DNA of 64,000 bases from Alphaproteobacteria bacterium. Its GTDB lineage: Bacteria; Pseudomonadota; Alphaproteobacteria; Micropepsales; Micropepsaceae. The stretch is from NCBI GenBank assembly GCA_947474645.1, contig CANJJD010000006.1:1-64000 (forward strand), given 5' to 3'. The position numbers and the translations under genes are program-made. Positions 10,727 through 21,124 of the stretch are shown here, in pieces; within the stretch, counting starts at the first letter, position 1; each line of letters starts with the position of its first letter. The notes under the pieces were generated by a model. The model did not search any database, was not told the DNA's origin, and was given only the letters and a program-made list of their open reading frames with translations.

Positions 10727-11209
10727 CTAAGCCCGATGATAGGGATGGCCTGACAGGATGGTGAGGGCGCGATAGACCTGTTCGGTCAGAAGCGCGCGCG
10801 CCAGCAGATGCGGCCAGGTCTGGGGCCCGAAGGCGAGGCTGCGCCCCGCTTTCTTGCCCGGCAGGGGCGCCAACCCGTCCGGCCCGCCGATCACGAACGC
10901 CAGATCCTTGGTGCCGACATCGCGCATCGATCCCAGCATCTCGGCGAAATCCTCGCTCGTCATGCCCTTGCCGCGCGCATCCAGCAGCACGACATGGGCG
11001 CCGTCCGGCAGCCGCGCCGCCAGCCGCTCGGCCTCGTCCTTCATGCGCAGCGCCGGCGCGCGGTTCTTTGAAACAGGCAATTCCTCCAGCGCCACGGCGG
11101 AGAAACCCATATTGCGGCCCATCTTGCGGGCGCGGTCGCAGAAGTCGTCGCACAGCAGCCCTTCGGGGGTGCCGCGCATGTGACCGATGGCATAAATCCA
11201 AAGGCGCAT
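10727..11209 (-). CDS. rlmH: 23S rRNA (pseudouridine1915-N3)-methyltransferase RlmH
   Basis: It methylates pseudouridine 1915 of 23S rRNA on assembled 70S ribosomes using SAM. The 160-residue SPOUT-fold protein shows the deep-knot signature: LLDARGKGMTSEDFAEML, then FVIGGPDGL and a C-terminal LLTEQVYRALTILSGHPYH. Length (about 155) and the final HPYH are characteristic. It is the last gene of the minus-strand operon and follows rsfS directly (stop of one and start of the next adjoin), which is the usual order. Confidence 0.97.
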   Translation of the reverse strand: MRLWIYAIGHMRGTPEGLLCDDFCDRARKMGRNMGFSAVALEELPVSKNRAPALRMKDEAERLAARLPDGAHVVLLDARGKGMTSEDFAEMLGSMRDVGTKDLAFVIGGPDGLAPLPGKKAGRSLAFGPQTWPHLLARALLTEQVYRALTILSGHPYHRA

Positions 11210-11578
11210 TTATTTACGCGCGCCGACCGACCACATGCCTTCCAGGTCGTAATAGTCGCGCACTTCGGGGCGGAACAGATGCACGATCACGTCGCCGGCA
11301 TCCACCAGCACCCAGTCGCCCTGCCCCTGGCCGCTGATCGGACGGGTGCCATAGCCGGCCTCCTTCAGCTTGCGCGCCAGATGATCGGCCATGGCGCCGA
11401 CATGGCGCGAGGAACGGCCCGACGCGATCACCGCGGCGTCACACAGCGCCGAGCGGCCTTCCAGGTTGATGGTGACGATATTTTCGGCCTTGTCGTCGTC
11501 CAGCGATACCAGGATACGCTGCAGCAGATCGCTCTGCGGCGCGGCCGCGGCCGCCTTCTTGACCACGGCCACCTTCAC
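11210..11578 (-). CDS. rsfS: Ribosomal silencing factor RsfS (with possible Lys/Ala-rich N-terminal extension)
   Basis: It binds L14 and blocks subunit joining when nutrients are low. The core matches the Iojap/RsfS family: DDDKAENIVTINLEGRS, ASGRSSRHVGAMADHLA, GDWVLVDAGDVIVHLF and the closing YYDLEGMW. The GTG at 11578 is the only usual start codon in frame. However, the frame stays open for about 67 more codons, up to 11779. That stretch is almost pure Lys/Ala/Pro (KKPAKKAAAKKPAAK type) and ends five bases from the nadD stop. An AAAGGA sits eight bases before an in-frame CTG at 11767, so the real protein may be about 63 residues longer. Confidence 0.93.
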   Translation of the reverse strand: MKVAVVKKAAAAAPQSDLLQRILVSLDDDKAENIVTINLEGRSALCDAAVIASGRSSRHVGAMADHLARKLKEAGYGTRPISGQGQGDWVLVDAGDVIVHLFRPEVRDYYDLEGMWSVGARK

Positions 11579-11784
11579 TACGGCCTTTTTGGGCGCGAGC
11601 TTTTTGGGCGCAGGCTTTTTGGGCGCGAGTTTCTTGACGGGCTTTTTGACCGGCTTTTTTGCGGATTTCTTCGCCGGAGCCTTCTTTATGGCTTTGGCTT
11701 TTTGCGCCTTGGCGGCCGGCTTTTTGGCGGCGGCTTTTTTGGCAGGCTTCTTCTTGGCGGCTTTCAGGGGAACGGTCCTTTATA

Positions 11785-12390
11785 TCAGGGCGTGAGGTTT
11801 AGCATGGCCTCGGCAGCGGCACCAAGGGCTTGCGCCCGAAGCTCGGTCGAGCTTTCACGGGAACGCGGGCCATCCAGCACCAGCAAAGAAGGCGCCGGAC
11901 TTAGGTGCCGGGCCAGGCCCAGCCGCCGCGCCAGGGGCGCATGCAGCGAGGCCAGCACGGAACCCGGACGGCGCACCACCACGATGGGCAGCGCAGCGGC
12001 GATATCCCGCCAGCGGCGCCAGCGGGAGAATTGTTCCAGATTGTCGCTGCCCATCAGCCAGACAAAGGTGACATGCGGAAAGCGGCGCTTCAGCGCGGTG
12101 ACGCTGTCGATGGTGTAGCGGGTTCGCAACGCCTGCTCGATCCCGGTGACGGTGATGCGCGTGTTCCGCGACAGGACCTGCGCCCGCTTCAGGCGCACCG
12201 CCAGCGCATCGGGCGCGGGCTTTAAGGGGTTGCCCGGCGAGACCAGCCACCAGACATAATCCAGCTTCAGCGCCTTCCTGGCGATCTCGCTGACATAAAG
12301 ATGGCCGCCATGCGCCGGATCGAAGCTGCCGCCCAGCAGGCCGATGCGCAGTCCATCGCTGACGGGGCCGGGCGGCCGGATCCAGCTCAA
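11785..12390 (-). CDS. nadD: Nicotinate-nucleotide adenylyltransferase
   Basis: It adenylates nicotinate mononucleotide in NAD synthesis. The motifs are clear: RIGLLGGSFDPAHGGHLYVS (nucleotidyltransferase HxGH-type site), WWLVSPGNPLK, WLMGSDNLEQF and the C-terminal SSTELR (ISSTxIR motif). The frame is open upstream into proA, but no ATG fits. A TTG at 12390 gives 201 residues and eleven bases of separation from the proA stop, so the start is uncertain. Gene order proA-nadD-rsfS-rlmH is typical of alphaproteobacteria. Confidence 0.93.
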   Translation of the reverse strand: MSWIRPPGPVSDGLRIGLLGGSFDPAHGGHLYVSEIARKALKLDYVWWLVSPGNPLKPAPDALAVRLKRAQVLSRNTRITVTGIEQALRTRYTIDSVTALKRRFPHVTFVWLMGSDNLEQFSRWRRWRDIAAALPIVVVRRPGSVLASLHAPLARRLGLARHLSPAPSLLVLDGPRSRESSTELRAQALGAAAEAMLNLTP

Positions 12391-12400
12391 GGCCTGGGCT

Positions 12401-13667
12401 TCATGGACGAGTCTGGCCGGTACCGCGCACCACATATTTGAAGGTGGTGAGCTGTTCGGCGCCGACGGGGCCGCGGGCATGCATCTTGCCGGTGCCGATG
12501 CCGATTTCCGCGCCCATGCCGAATTCGCCGCCATCGGCGAACTGGGTGGAGGCGTTCCACAGCACAATGGCGCTGTCCACGGAGTTCATAAAGGCTTCGG
12601 CGGCTGCGGCGTCTTCGGTGACGATGGAATCGGTGTGGTGCGAACCATATTTCTCGATATGGGCGATGGCCTGTTCCAGCCCGTCCACCACGCGGACGGC
12701 GATGATGGCGTCGAGATATTCGGTCTTCCAGTCTTCCTCGGTGGCGGGCTTGGCGGCGGGATAGACGGCGCGCACCGCTTCGTCGCCGCGAATTTCGCAG
12801 CCGGCCTTGGCCAGGTCTTCCAGCACGGCAACGCCATGCGACGTCAGGACCGCCTTGTCCAGCAGCAAGGTCTCGGCCGCGCCGCACACGCTGGTGCGGC
12901 GCATCTTGGCGTTCAGCGCGATGCTGCGCGCCTTTTCCAGATCGGCCTTGGCATGGACATAGACATGGCAAAGCCCTTCCAGATGGGCCAGCACCGGCAC
13001 CCGCGCCTCGTTGATGACGCGGCCGGTGAGCCCTTTGCCGCCACGGGGCACAATGAGATCCACCGTGCCGCCCAAGCCTTCCAGCATCATGCCGACGGCG
13101 GCGCGGTCGGTGGATTTGACCACCTGGATTGCGGTCTGCGGCAAGCCCGCCGCATTCAAGCCTTCGGCCATGGCGGCCTGGATGGCGAGCGAGGAGCGGA
13201 TGGAATCTGATCCGCCGCGCAGGATTGCGACATTGCCGGACTTGAGCGCCAGGGCGCCGGCATCCGCCGTCACATTGGGGCGGGATTCATAGATGATGCC
13301 GATCACGCCGATGGGGGTGGCGACGCGGGCGATGTCGAGGCCATTGGGCCGCGACCAGCGCGCCAACTCGCGCCCGACGGGATCGGGCAGGCCGGCGACG
13401 GTTTCGACACCTGCCGCCATAGCTTCGATGCGGGCATCGTTCAGCATCAGCCGGTCCACCATGGGCGCGGGCATGTTGGCGGCCTTGGCGGCTTCGATGT
13501 CGCCCTTGTTGGCGGCCAGGATCTCGGCGGCTCTGGAGCGGATAGCGGCGGCGGCCACGATCAGCGCCTTGGTCTTGGCATCGCCGCCGGCTTCGCGCAT
13601 GGCGCGGGCGGCATCGCGCGCGGCGGCGCCCACCGCCATCATCTCAGCGGCCAAAGCATCGCTGGAA

Positions 13668-13681
<14 letters not shown>
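12401..13681 (-). CDS. proA: Glutamate-5-semialdehyde dehydrogenase (gamma-glutamyl phosphate reductase)
   Basis: It is the second enzyme of proline synthesis, reducing gamma-glutamyl phosphate with NADPH. The 426-residue aldehyde-dehydrogenase-fold protein has [25 protein letters not shown], and the catalytic-Cys region [13 protein letters not shown]. It also has the C-terminal [18 protein letters not shown] signature. ATG 13681 (MTVHNSS) is preferred to the GTG six bases upstream. It overlaps the end of proB by 14 bases, consistent with coupled translation and a gamma-glutamyl-phosphate-channelling pair. Confidence 0.98.
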
Positions 13682-16153
<2,472 letters not shown>

Positions 16154-16215
16154 TCAAAACCCTTGTTTATTGGTCGCTCGTCGGTACGCTGTCGCTACCG
16201 ACCACGCCGACGCTC

Positions 16216-16728
16216 CTAAGCGGCCTGTTTTCGCAGGAAATCGGCCCGCGTCAACAGCATGTCATGGCACAGCACATCCATGCCCCGGGCCCGGCAATTG
16301 CGCATATACGAGCCGTTGTGGCGGCCCCCCAGCTTGGCAAGGACATGGCCGGAGGCGGGATTGTCGTAGAACCAGCCGGCATGGACCGTTTCCAGCCCCA
16401 GCGCCTCAAAGGCGTACGCCACCAGCCGGTGCGCCGCCTCGGTGGCATAGCCCAGGCCCCAGAAGGGCTTGCCCAGCCAATAGCCGAACTCGTCCCCGCC
16501 CTGCAGCCCCGCCACGCCCATGAACAAGCGGTCTTCCTTGCGGACAATCACAAAGCGGTTGGCCTCACCCGACGCCACAAAGGCTTCGGCATCGTCCTCG
16601 CTATAGGGATGCGGCGCGCGGGCCGTCATGCGCGCCACGTCATAATCGCCCAGCCAGGCCGTGATGCTGATGATATCCGAAGGCAGAGGCGCCCTCAGGA
16701 TCAGTCTATTTGTCTCCAGGATGCACAT
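16216..16728 (-). CDS. GNAT-family N-acetyltransferase (RimJ/RimL-like)
   Basis: The 170-residue protein starts MCILETNRLILRAPLPSDI, the classic RimJ/RimL-type opening. It also contains FGYWLGKPFWGLGYATEAA, the acetyl-CoA-binding motif region (Q/R-x-x-G-x-G/A). The substrate is unknown; relatives acetylate ribosomal proteins or small amines. ATG 16728 is chosen over a longer frame because the upstream part runs through the rpmA terminator. Its place between rpmA and obgE is common in alphaproteobacteria. Confidence 0.88.
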   Translation of the reverse strand: MCILETNRLILRAPLPSDIISITAWLGDYDVARMTARAPHPYSEDDAEAFVASGEANRFVIVRKEDRLFMGVAGLQGGDEFGYWLGKPFWGLGYATEAAHRLVAYAFEALGLETVHAGWFYDNPASGHVLAKLGGRHNGSYMRNCRARGMDVLCHDMLLTRADFLRKQAA

Positions 16729-16763
16729 GTCATTCCCCGCTCGTTCCTTTCGATGCGAGGAAA

Positions 16764-16793
16764 TAAAAAAGGGAGATGGCGGACCATCTCCCT
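16764..16793 (-). terminator. Terminator after rpmA (minus strand)
   Basis: GGGAGATGG (16771-16779) pairs exactly with CCATCTCCC (16784-16792). On the minus strand the stem is followed by TTTTTTATTT, opposite the A run at 16763-16770. It lies about 50 bases beyond the rpmA stop and separates rplU-rpmA from the GNAT-obgE operon. Confidence 0.9.
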
Positions 16794-16840
16794 CGCAACA
16801 ATGGGCCGCCAATTTCTTGGCGGCCTATGTCTTCAGCCGC

Positions 16841-17125
16841 CTATTCTGCCGCAATCTTCATCGCCGGATTCGCGTGCGAGACCACGGACACGAAGGTACG
16901 GCGCTTGTAGCCGGTCTTGAACGAGACATGGCCATTGCGAAGGGCAAACAGGGTGTGGTCCTTGCCCATGCCGACGCCTTCGCCCGCATAGAACTTGGTG
17001 CCACGCTGGCGAATGATCACGTTGCCGCCGGCGACCTTCTCGCCGCCGAACAGCTTGACGCCCAGCATCTTGGGGTTGGAGTCGCGACCGTTGCGCGAAG
17101 AACCGCCTGCTTTTTTGTGTGCCAT
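16841..17125 (-). CDS. rpmA: 50S ribosomal protein L27
   Basis: The 94-residue protein starts [19 protein letters not shown], with the flexible N-terminal arm that reaches the peptidyl-transferase centre. It also has [20 protein letters not shown], the L27 signature. There is no N-terminal extension that would need Prp cleavage (a Firmicutes feature). It is cotranscribed with rplU, 12 bases upstream. Confidence 0.99.
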   Translation of the reverse strand: MAHKKAGGSSRNGRDSNPKMLGVKLFGGEKVAGGNVIIRQRGTKFYAGEGVGMGKDHTLFALRNGHVSFKTGYKRRTFVSVVSHANPAMKIAAE

Positions 17126-17137
17126 ACGACTAGTCCT

Positions 17138-17446
17138 TTAACCGGCAGTGATGCCCAGCACCTTCACGGTCGTGAAGTGCTGGCGATGGCCACGCTTGCG
17201 GTGGGTGTTCTTGCGGCGCTTCTTCTTGAAGGCGATGACCTTCTCGCCCTGGCCGTGCTCGACGATCTCGCACTGGACCGACGCGCCCTTGACCAGCGGT
17301 GCGCCGATCTTGGGGGTGTCGCCACCCAGCAGCAGGACCTCGAGATCGAGCTTGGAGCCGACATCGCCCGCCAGGGTTTCGACCTTCAGGACAGTGTCCT
17401 TGGCCACTTTATACTGTTTTCCGCCGGTGCGGACGACCGCATACAT
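17138..17446 (-). CDS. rplU: 50S ribosomal protein L21
   Basis: The 102-residue protein starts [18 protein letters not shown] and has [17 protein letters not shown], the basic rRNA-binding stretch that identifies L21. Length is standard. It is the first gene of the rplU-rpmA operon; transcription would start in the 17447-17529 gap. Confidence 0.99.
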   Translation of the reverse strand: MYAVVRTGGKQYKVAKDTVLKVETLAGDVGSKLDLEVLLLGGDTPKIGAPLVKGASVQCEIVEHGQGEKVIAFKKKRRKNTHRKRGHRQHFTTVKVLGITAG

Positions 17447-17529
17447 GGTCTAAACCTTTGAAAATAATTGTTTTTCCTGGAACTTGAGTCCCGGGAGAGC
17501 GGCGGAATATACGCAATGCCGCTCCCCGG

Positions 17530-18084
17530 TCAAGGACCGGTTTTTGAAGGCTTTTTTTGGCGTTCCAGGACCAGCCCCAACACGGCTCCGACCAGCAGGA
17601 CCACCCCCACCAGAAGCGCCATCCATTTGGCGTGGCTAAGGGTGGCGGCCAGGCGCGCGCCCGCATCGGTGGCGCCCCACAGCATCATGGAGAATTGCGC
17701 TGCGTTTTCGCACGCATCCAGCAACGCCCCGGCGATCGGCACCGCCGCCAGAAGGCTGAGAATGCGGCGGGCCCGTCCGGGGCGGGGCGCAAAGGCTTCG
17801 CGGGCAAGGATGCCGGAATAAAAGAAGGCGGCGGCGTAAAGCGGCATCAGCAGGTAGTCCAGGCCCCAGTTGAAGCCGGCGCGCACGGCAACCATCGAGC
17901 GGCTCCAGGCCCAGAAAGCGATGCGATAGTCCGCGCCGCTGGAAAAGGTCTGCAGGTCGGCGGTGCCGACACCCGACAGGGCTTTGAGCCGCAGGTCCAG
18001 CGCCACCAGCACGGCAAAGACCAGCGCCGCAAGGATGGAAGCAATGGCCCAGCGGCGGACCAGCATTTGCCGGGTGATGCGCAT
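17530..18084 (-). CDS. Four-helix integral membrane protein, unknown function
   Basis: The 184-residue protein has about four predicted membrane helices: AIASILAALVFAVLVAL, LLMPLYAAAFFYSGILA, ILSLLAAVPIAGALLD and WMALLVGVVLLVGAVLGLV. A polar loop lies between the first two. No family is recognised. ATG 18084 is preferred; another in-frame ATG at 18111 almost touches the divergent phosphatase gene (18115), leaving no room for promoters. The much longer open frame extending to 18729 is the shadow of that phosphatase. Confidence 0.7.
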   Translation of the reverse strand: MRITRQMLVRRWAIASILAALVFAVLVALDLRLKALSGVGTADLQTFSSGADYRIAFWAWSRSMVAVRAGFNWGLDYLLMPLYAAAFFYSGILAREAFAPRPGRARRILSLLAAVPIAGALLDACENAAQFSMMLWGATDAGARLAATLSHAKWMALLVGVVLLVGAVLGLVLERQKKPSKTGP

Positions 18085-18114
18085 GACGCCTCTGAGATAT
18101 GCTAATCCCATACT

Positions 18115-18735
18115 ATGCGAAGCGTCGGAGACATTCTCTACAATTTCCACTGGGTGATACCGGGGGACGCGGCACGCGCCATGCAGGCCTGGGCCGGAGG
18201 CCTGGCGCCGTTTCTGGCGCGCCGCGGCATCCGCGCCATCATCAACCTGCGCGGCCGCAACCAGGATCTGGGCTGGTGGCGCAACGAAACCGCCATCGCC
18301 GAAGGCGCCGGCATCGCGCATCTGGACGCCATGCTGGATTCGCGCAAGCTGCCCACCCGCGAGATGCTGGTGAAGTTGATCCATAGTTTCGATACGGCGC
18401 CGCGGCCATTTTTGCTCAAATGCTCCGGCGGCCAGGACCGCACCAGCTTCGCCGCCGCGCTCTACCTGATCCACAAGGGTGGCTGGAGCGCCATGCCCGC
18501 CGCCATGGCGCAGTTCGCCCGCTTTCCCTATCTGCATTTCCCCAAGACCCATCAGCGCTGGCTGAAGCCGTTTGTGGATTTCTCGCGCGAAGATGCGAAC
18601 GGCGCGCCGTTGGCGGAGTGGATCGCCGCCAGCTACACGCCGGAAAAGCTCAAGGCCTGGCTGGACAGTCATGGCCTGGCCGATAGCTATGCGGCGATCT
18701 TCACCACGCCCACGCGTTCTCCGAGGCAATGGTAG
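18115..18735 (+). CDS. Dual-specificity / tyrosine phosphatase-like protein
   Basis: The 206-residue protein has the Cys-phosphatase P-loop KCSGGQDRTS near residue 100 (CX5R, catalytic Cys and Arg present). It also has an upstream IINLRGRNQ strand, typical of the DSP/DUF442-like tyrosine phosphatase fold. The Asp in the general-acid loop may be one of those near DAMLDSRK. The substrate is unknown. Its last seven bases overlap the start of alkB, so the two genes are likely cotranscribed. Confidence 0.8.
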   Translation: MRSVGDILYNFHWVIPGDAARAMQAWAGGLAPFLARRGIRAIINLRGRNQDLGWWRNETAIAEGAGIAHLDAMLDSRKLPTREMLVKLIHSFDTAPRPFLLKCSGGQDRTSFAAALYLIHKGGWSAMPAAMAQFARFPYLHFPKTHQRWLKPFVDFSREDANGAPLAEWIAASYTPEKLKAWLDSHGLADSYAAIFTTPTRSPRQW

Positions 18736-19343
18736 GCAAGATCACAATTGCGCCGGATGTCTTTCTTTGGCGCGAATATTTTTCACCCCTTCAGCAAAAG
18801 CAGTTGCTGGACGATGTGCTGGCGCGGCTGGAACAGGCGCCGCTCTACCGTCCGGTGATGCCCGGCAACGCCAAGCCCTTTTCGGTGGAGGAAAGCAATT
18901 TCGGGTCCCTGGGCTGGGTGTCGGACAAAGCGGGCTACCGCTACCAGCCGACTCATCCGGTAACGGCAAAGGCCTGGCCAGCGATTTCCCCTGCCCTGCT
19001 GGCGCTGTGGGCCGCGATCAACGCCCCGCCGCCGCCGGAATGCTGCCTGGTCAACCTCTACCGTGCCGGGGCCAGGATGGGCCTGCACCAGGACCGCGAC
19101 GAACAGGATGTCAGCGCGGCGGTGATCGGGGTGTCGCTGGGGGATGAAGCCCTGTTCCGCATCGGGGGCGCTGCCAGGGGCGGCAGGACCGCCAGCGTGG
19201 TGCTGGCCTCGGGCGACGTGATCGCCTTCGGCGGCACCGCCCGGCTGGCCTATCACGGCATTGACCGCATCCGGCCCGGGACCTCCCGCCTGGTGCCGGG
19301 GGGTGGGCGGCTCAGCCTGACCTTGCGGCGGGTCTCTGTTTGA
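18729..19343 (+). CDS. alkB: Alkylated DNA repair dioxygenase AlkB
   Basis: It is an Fe(II)/2-oxoglutarate-dependent dioxygenase that removes methyl groups from 1-meA and 3-meC. The 204-residue protein has LVNLYRAGARMGLHQDRDE (the HxD iron ligands), then GDVIAFGGTARLAYHGIDRI with the distal His, and RLSLTLRRV with the 2-oxoglutarate-binding Arg residues. Length matches E. coli AlkB (216). The seven-base overlap with the phosphatase gene suggests a two-gene operon. No Ada gene is nearby. Confidence 0.95.
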   Translation: MVGKITIAPDVFLWREYFSPLQQKQLLDDVLARLEQAPLYRPVMPGNAKPFSVEESNFGSLGWVSDKAGYRYQPTHPVTAKAWPAISPALLALWAAINAPPPPECCLVNLYRAGARMGLHQDRDEQDVSAAVIGVSLGDEALFRIGGAARGGRTASVVLASGDVIAFGGTARLAYHGIDRIRPGTSRLVPGGGRLSLTLRRVSV

Positions 19344-19368
19344 TGGCGCCCTGACGGGCGCGGGGGCT

Positions 19369-19403
19369 TAAAAAAAGGCCCCCGGCCGGGGGGGGCCGGG
19401 GGC
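19369..19403 (-). terminator. Strong terminator for a minus-strand transcript
   Basis: GCCCCCGGCC (19378-19387) pairs exactly with GGCCGGGGGC (19394-19403) around a six-base loop. It is followed on the minus strand by eight T's. The polarity means it ends transcripts coming from the lolA side or from a separate RNA just upstream, not the alkB transcript. Confidence 0.88.
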
Positions 19404-19518
19404 TAATGCGCTTTAATGCGCGAGGGACACCGGGAGGGGATGAACCGGTGACCCAGCGAAGACGGGGGCTGGAAGCGAGCGGGGGGCAGTGCCAACAGCC
19501 CAGGGCCGTCTTCGAGAT
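19369..19518 (-). ncRNA. Candidate structured small RNA (about 150 nt)
   Basis: No protein-coding frame is convincing in the 310 bases between alkB and the amidotransferase remnant. On the minus strand there are three ordered hairpins before the terminator. CGAAGACGG/CCGTCTTCG (19506-19514 with 19457-19465) is extended by GGGCTG/CAGCCC (19496-19501 with 19466-19471). CACCGG/CCGGTG pairs 19445-19450 with 19428-19433. A small GCGC/GCGC hairpin follows. Upstream is a possible promoter: TTGAAA (19544-19549), a 17-base spacer and TAGTTT (19521-19526), the -10 being weak. It could instead be the 3' UTR of the lolA transcript. Confidence 0.4.
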
Positions 19519-19653
19519 ATAAACTATGCAGGAATGCAACAGGTTTCAAGAAAATTCTAATACCTGACAGAATTATAATGACAGTGCTATTTCCGTCATA
19601 AGGGATTTTGGCCAAATCAACCGGATTTTGGACCGCCGACGCGAGTCCCGTGA

Positions 19654-20373
19654 TCACAGCGCCGCACCGAATTCCGCGAAAATCGCGCTGCTCAGCGGAT
19701 CCCGCGCAAAGGCCCATTCGGGGTGCCACTGCACCCCCAGAACAAACGCCCTCGCGCCCGGCAGTGACACCGCCTCGATCTGGCCGTCCGGCGCGACCGC
19801 TTCCACGCTGAGTCCCGGCGCCAGCCGGTCAATGCCCTGATGGTGCAGCGAGTTCACTTTTGCCTGGCTGAGGCCCGACAGCCGGCTGAGCACGCCGCCT
19901 AGGGTGATGGCGATGGCATGGGCGGGCGCATATTCCATGTCCAGCGGCACATCCCTGGGTTCGCGATGATCCAGCCGGCCGGCAATCTCGTGCACATGCT
20001 GATGGAGCGTGCCGCCCAGCGCCACGTTCAGTTCCTGGAAACCGCGGCAGATCGCCAGCAACGGTTTGCCGGCGGCGATGGCGGCAGCAAACAGCGGCAG
20101 GGTGGTGGCATCGCGCGCCTCGTCCAGCGCGGTGCCGGGCCGCGCCGTGGCGCCGTAACGGGACGGCGCGACATTGGACGGGGAACCGGTGAACAACAGC
20201 CCGTCAACACGGGCCAGCACGGCGGCGGCATCCAGCGGCGCATCGGTGGAAGGGATCAGCAGCGGCAGGGCGGCAGCGCCGTCGCGGATGGCGGTGATGT
20301 ATTCGTCATTGGCCTAGTGCACCGCCATCCCGTCCCCAATGCGGCGGTCGCAGACAATGCCGACGCACTTCAC
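19654..20373 (-). pseudogene. Class-I glutamine amidotransferase-like (peptidase C26, PuuD-type) gene interrupted by one in-frame TAG
   Basis: The frame from GTG 20373 to 19654 encodes 239 codons of a gamma-glutamyl-GABA hydrolase-like protein. KCVGIVCDRR is the N-terminal strand, DGLLFTGSPSNV follows, the nucleophile elbow is LLAICRGFQELN (catalytic Cys), and GVQWHPEW carries the catalytic His. A single TAG at 20314-20316 splits it after GDGMAVH; the frame resumes at ANDEYITAI with no loss of homology. The GTG overlaps the lolA stop (GTGA), which supports that start. Downstream, the nearest start (20220) would give a protein lacking the first beta strands. A single base change (for example CAG to TAG) or a sequencing error explains it. 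Confidence 0.8.
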
Positions 20374-21014
20374 CGGGCGTTGCTTAGGCGCCGCGCCTTT
20401 TGCAGCGGCGTGAACAGGGCCGGATCGATCGCCACCCCGGGCTCGATCGTCTGCAGCGCCACGGTGGTGTTGCCGCCCTGGGCGTCCTTCACCGTCCATT
20501 GCCGCAGCTCCAGCCCCGGTGAAGTGAACATCAGGCTGATGTTGGAGGTGTTGCGGGCATTGGTGGTGCGCGCCCGCACGATCACCGCGCCATTCTGTTC
20601 GGCGACGTCCATCACCGCGCGCGTATCCTTGAGGTCGAGATTCTGGTTCAGGAGCAGGTCCAGCGGCGTGTCGGACAGTGCATAGCGGTCCACCGTGTTG
20701 AGCTTGGTGTTCTTGACATAGACTTGGCCTTCGGTCGCCACGATCAGCAAGGTGCTTGGCGGGGCGAACTCAAAGCGGATCTGGCCGGGCTTCTGGATGT
20801 AGAGCAGGCCCTGGTCCACGCCGCCATTCGGCCCGATCTGGATAAAGCGCGCCTTGAGGCTGTGGACGGCGTTGAGGGAGGCACTGAGCCGGTCCAGCAG
20901 CGCCTTCTGATCGTCGGTGTAATTGTGCCGGAAGCGCTTCGGCGGGGCTATGACGGCGCCGCCCAGCAGAACGACGGACAGGACAGCGGCAAGGCAGAGG
21001 GACAAACGGCGCAT
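20370..21014 (-). CDS. lolA: Outer-membrane lipoprotein carrier protein LolA-like
   Basis: It is a periplasmic chaperone that moves lipoproteins from the LolCDE exporter to the outer membrane. The 214-residue product has a signal peptide (RRLSLCLAAVLSVVLLGGAV) and the LolA core pattern: SLKARFIQIG, GLLYIQKPGQIRFEF, then TLLIVATEGQVYVKN and PLDLLLNQN. Length and pattern fit the short alphaproteobacterial LolA-like family. ATG 21014 is used; a TTG six bases upstream also fits. Its stop overlaps the start of the broken amidotransferase gene. Confidence 0.88.
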   Translation of the reverse strand: MRRLSLCLAAVLSVVLLGGAVIAPPKRFRHNYTDDQKALLDRLSASLNAVHSLKARFIQIGPNGGVDQGLLYIQKPGQIRFEFAPPSTLLIVATEGQVYVKNTKLNTVDRYALSDTPLDLLLNQNLDLKDTRAVMDVAEQNGAVIVRARTTNARNTSNISLMFTSPGLELRQWTVKDAQGGNTTVALQTIEPGVAIDPALFTPLQKARRLSNAR

Positions 21015-21124
21015 CGGCAAAGCTCACACGGCAAGATGGAGATATTGAGGCCATTTGCGGCTGATGGAGGGGCAAGATAGATTCCGCGGCAAGCAATAAG
21101 CAACCCCAAGAATCCTCAAGCTTC

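Noticed and set aside
11391-11795. Plus-strand ORF of 134 codons opposite rsfS
   Set aside because: Phe/Gly/Leu-rich translation of the antisense of the Lys/Ala tract; no start signal or family.
20314-20316. Possible recoding of TAG as pyrrolysine in the amidotransferase
   Set aside because: No pyl genes or PYLIS-like context is seen, and relatives of this kind do not use pyrrolysine. A point mutation or sequence error is simpler.
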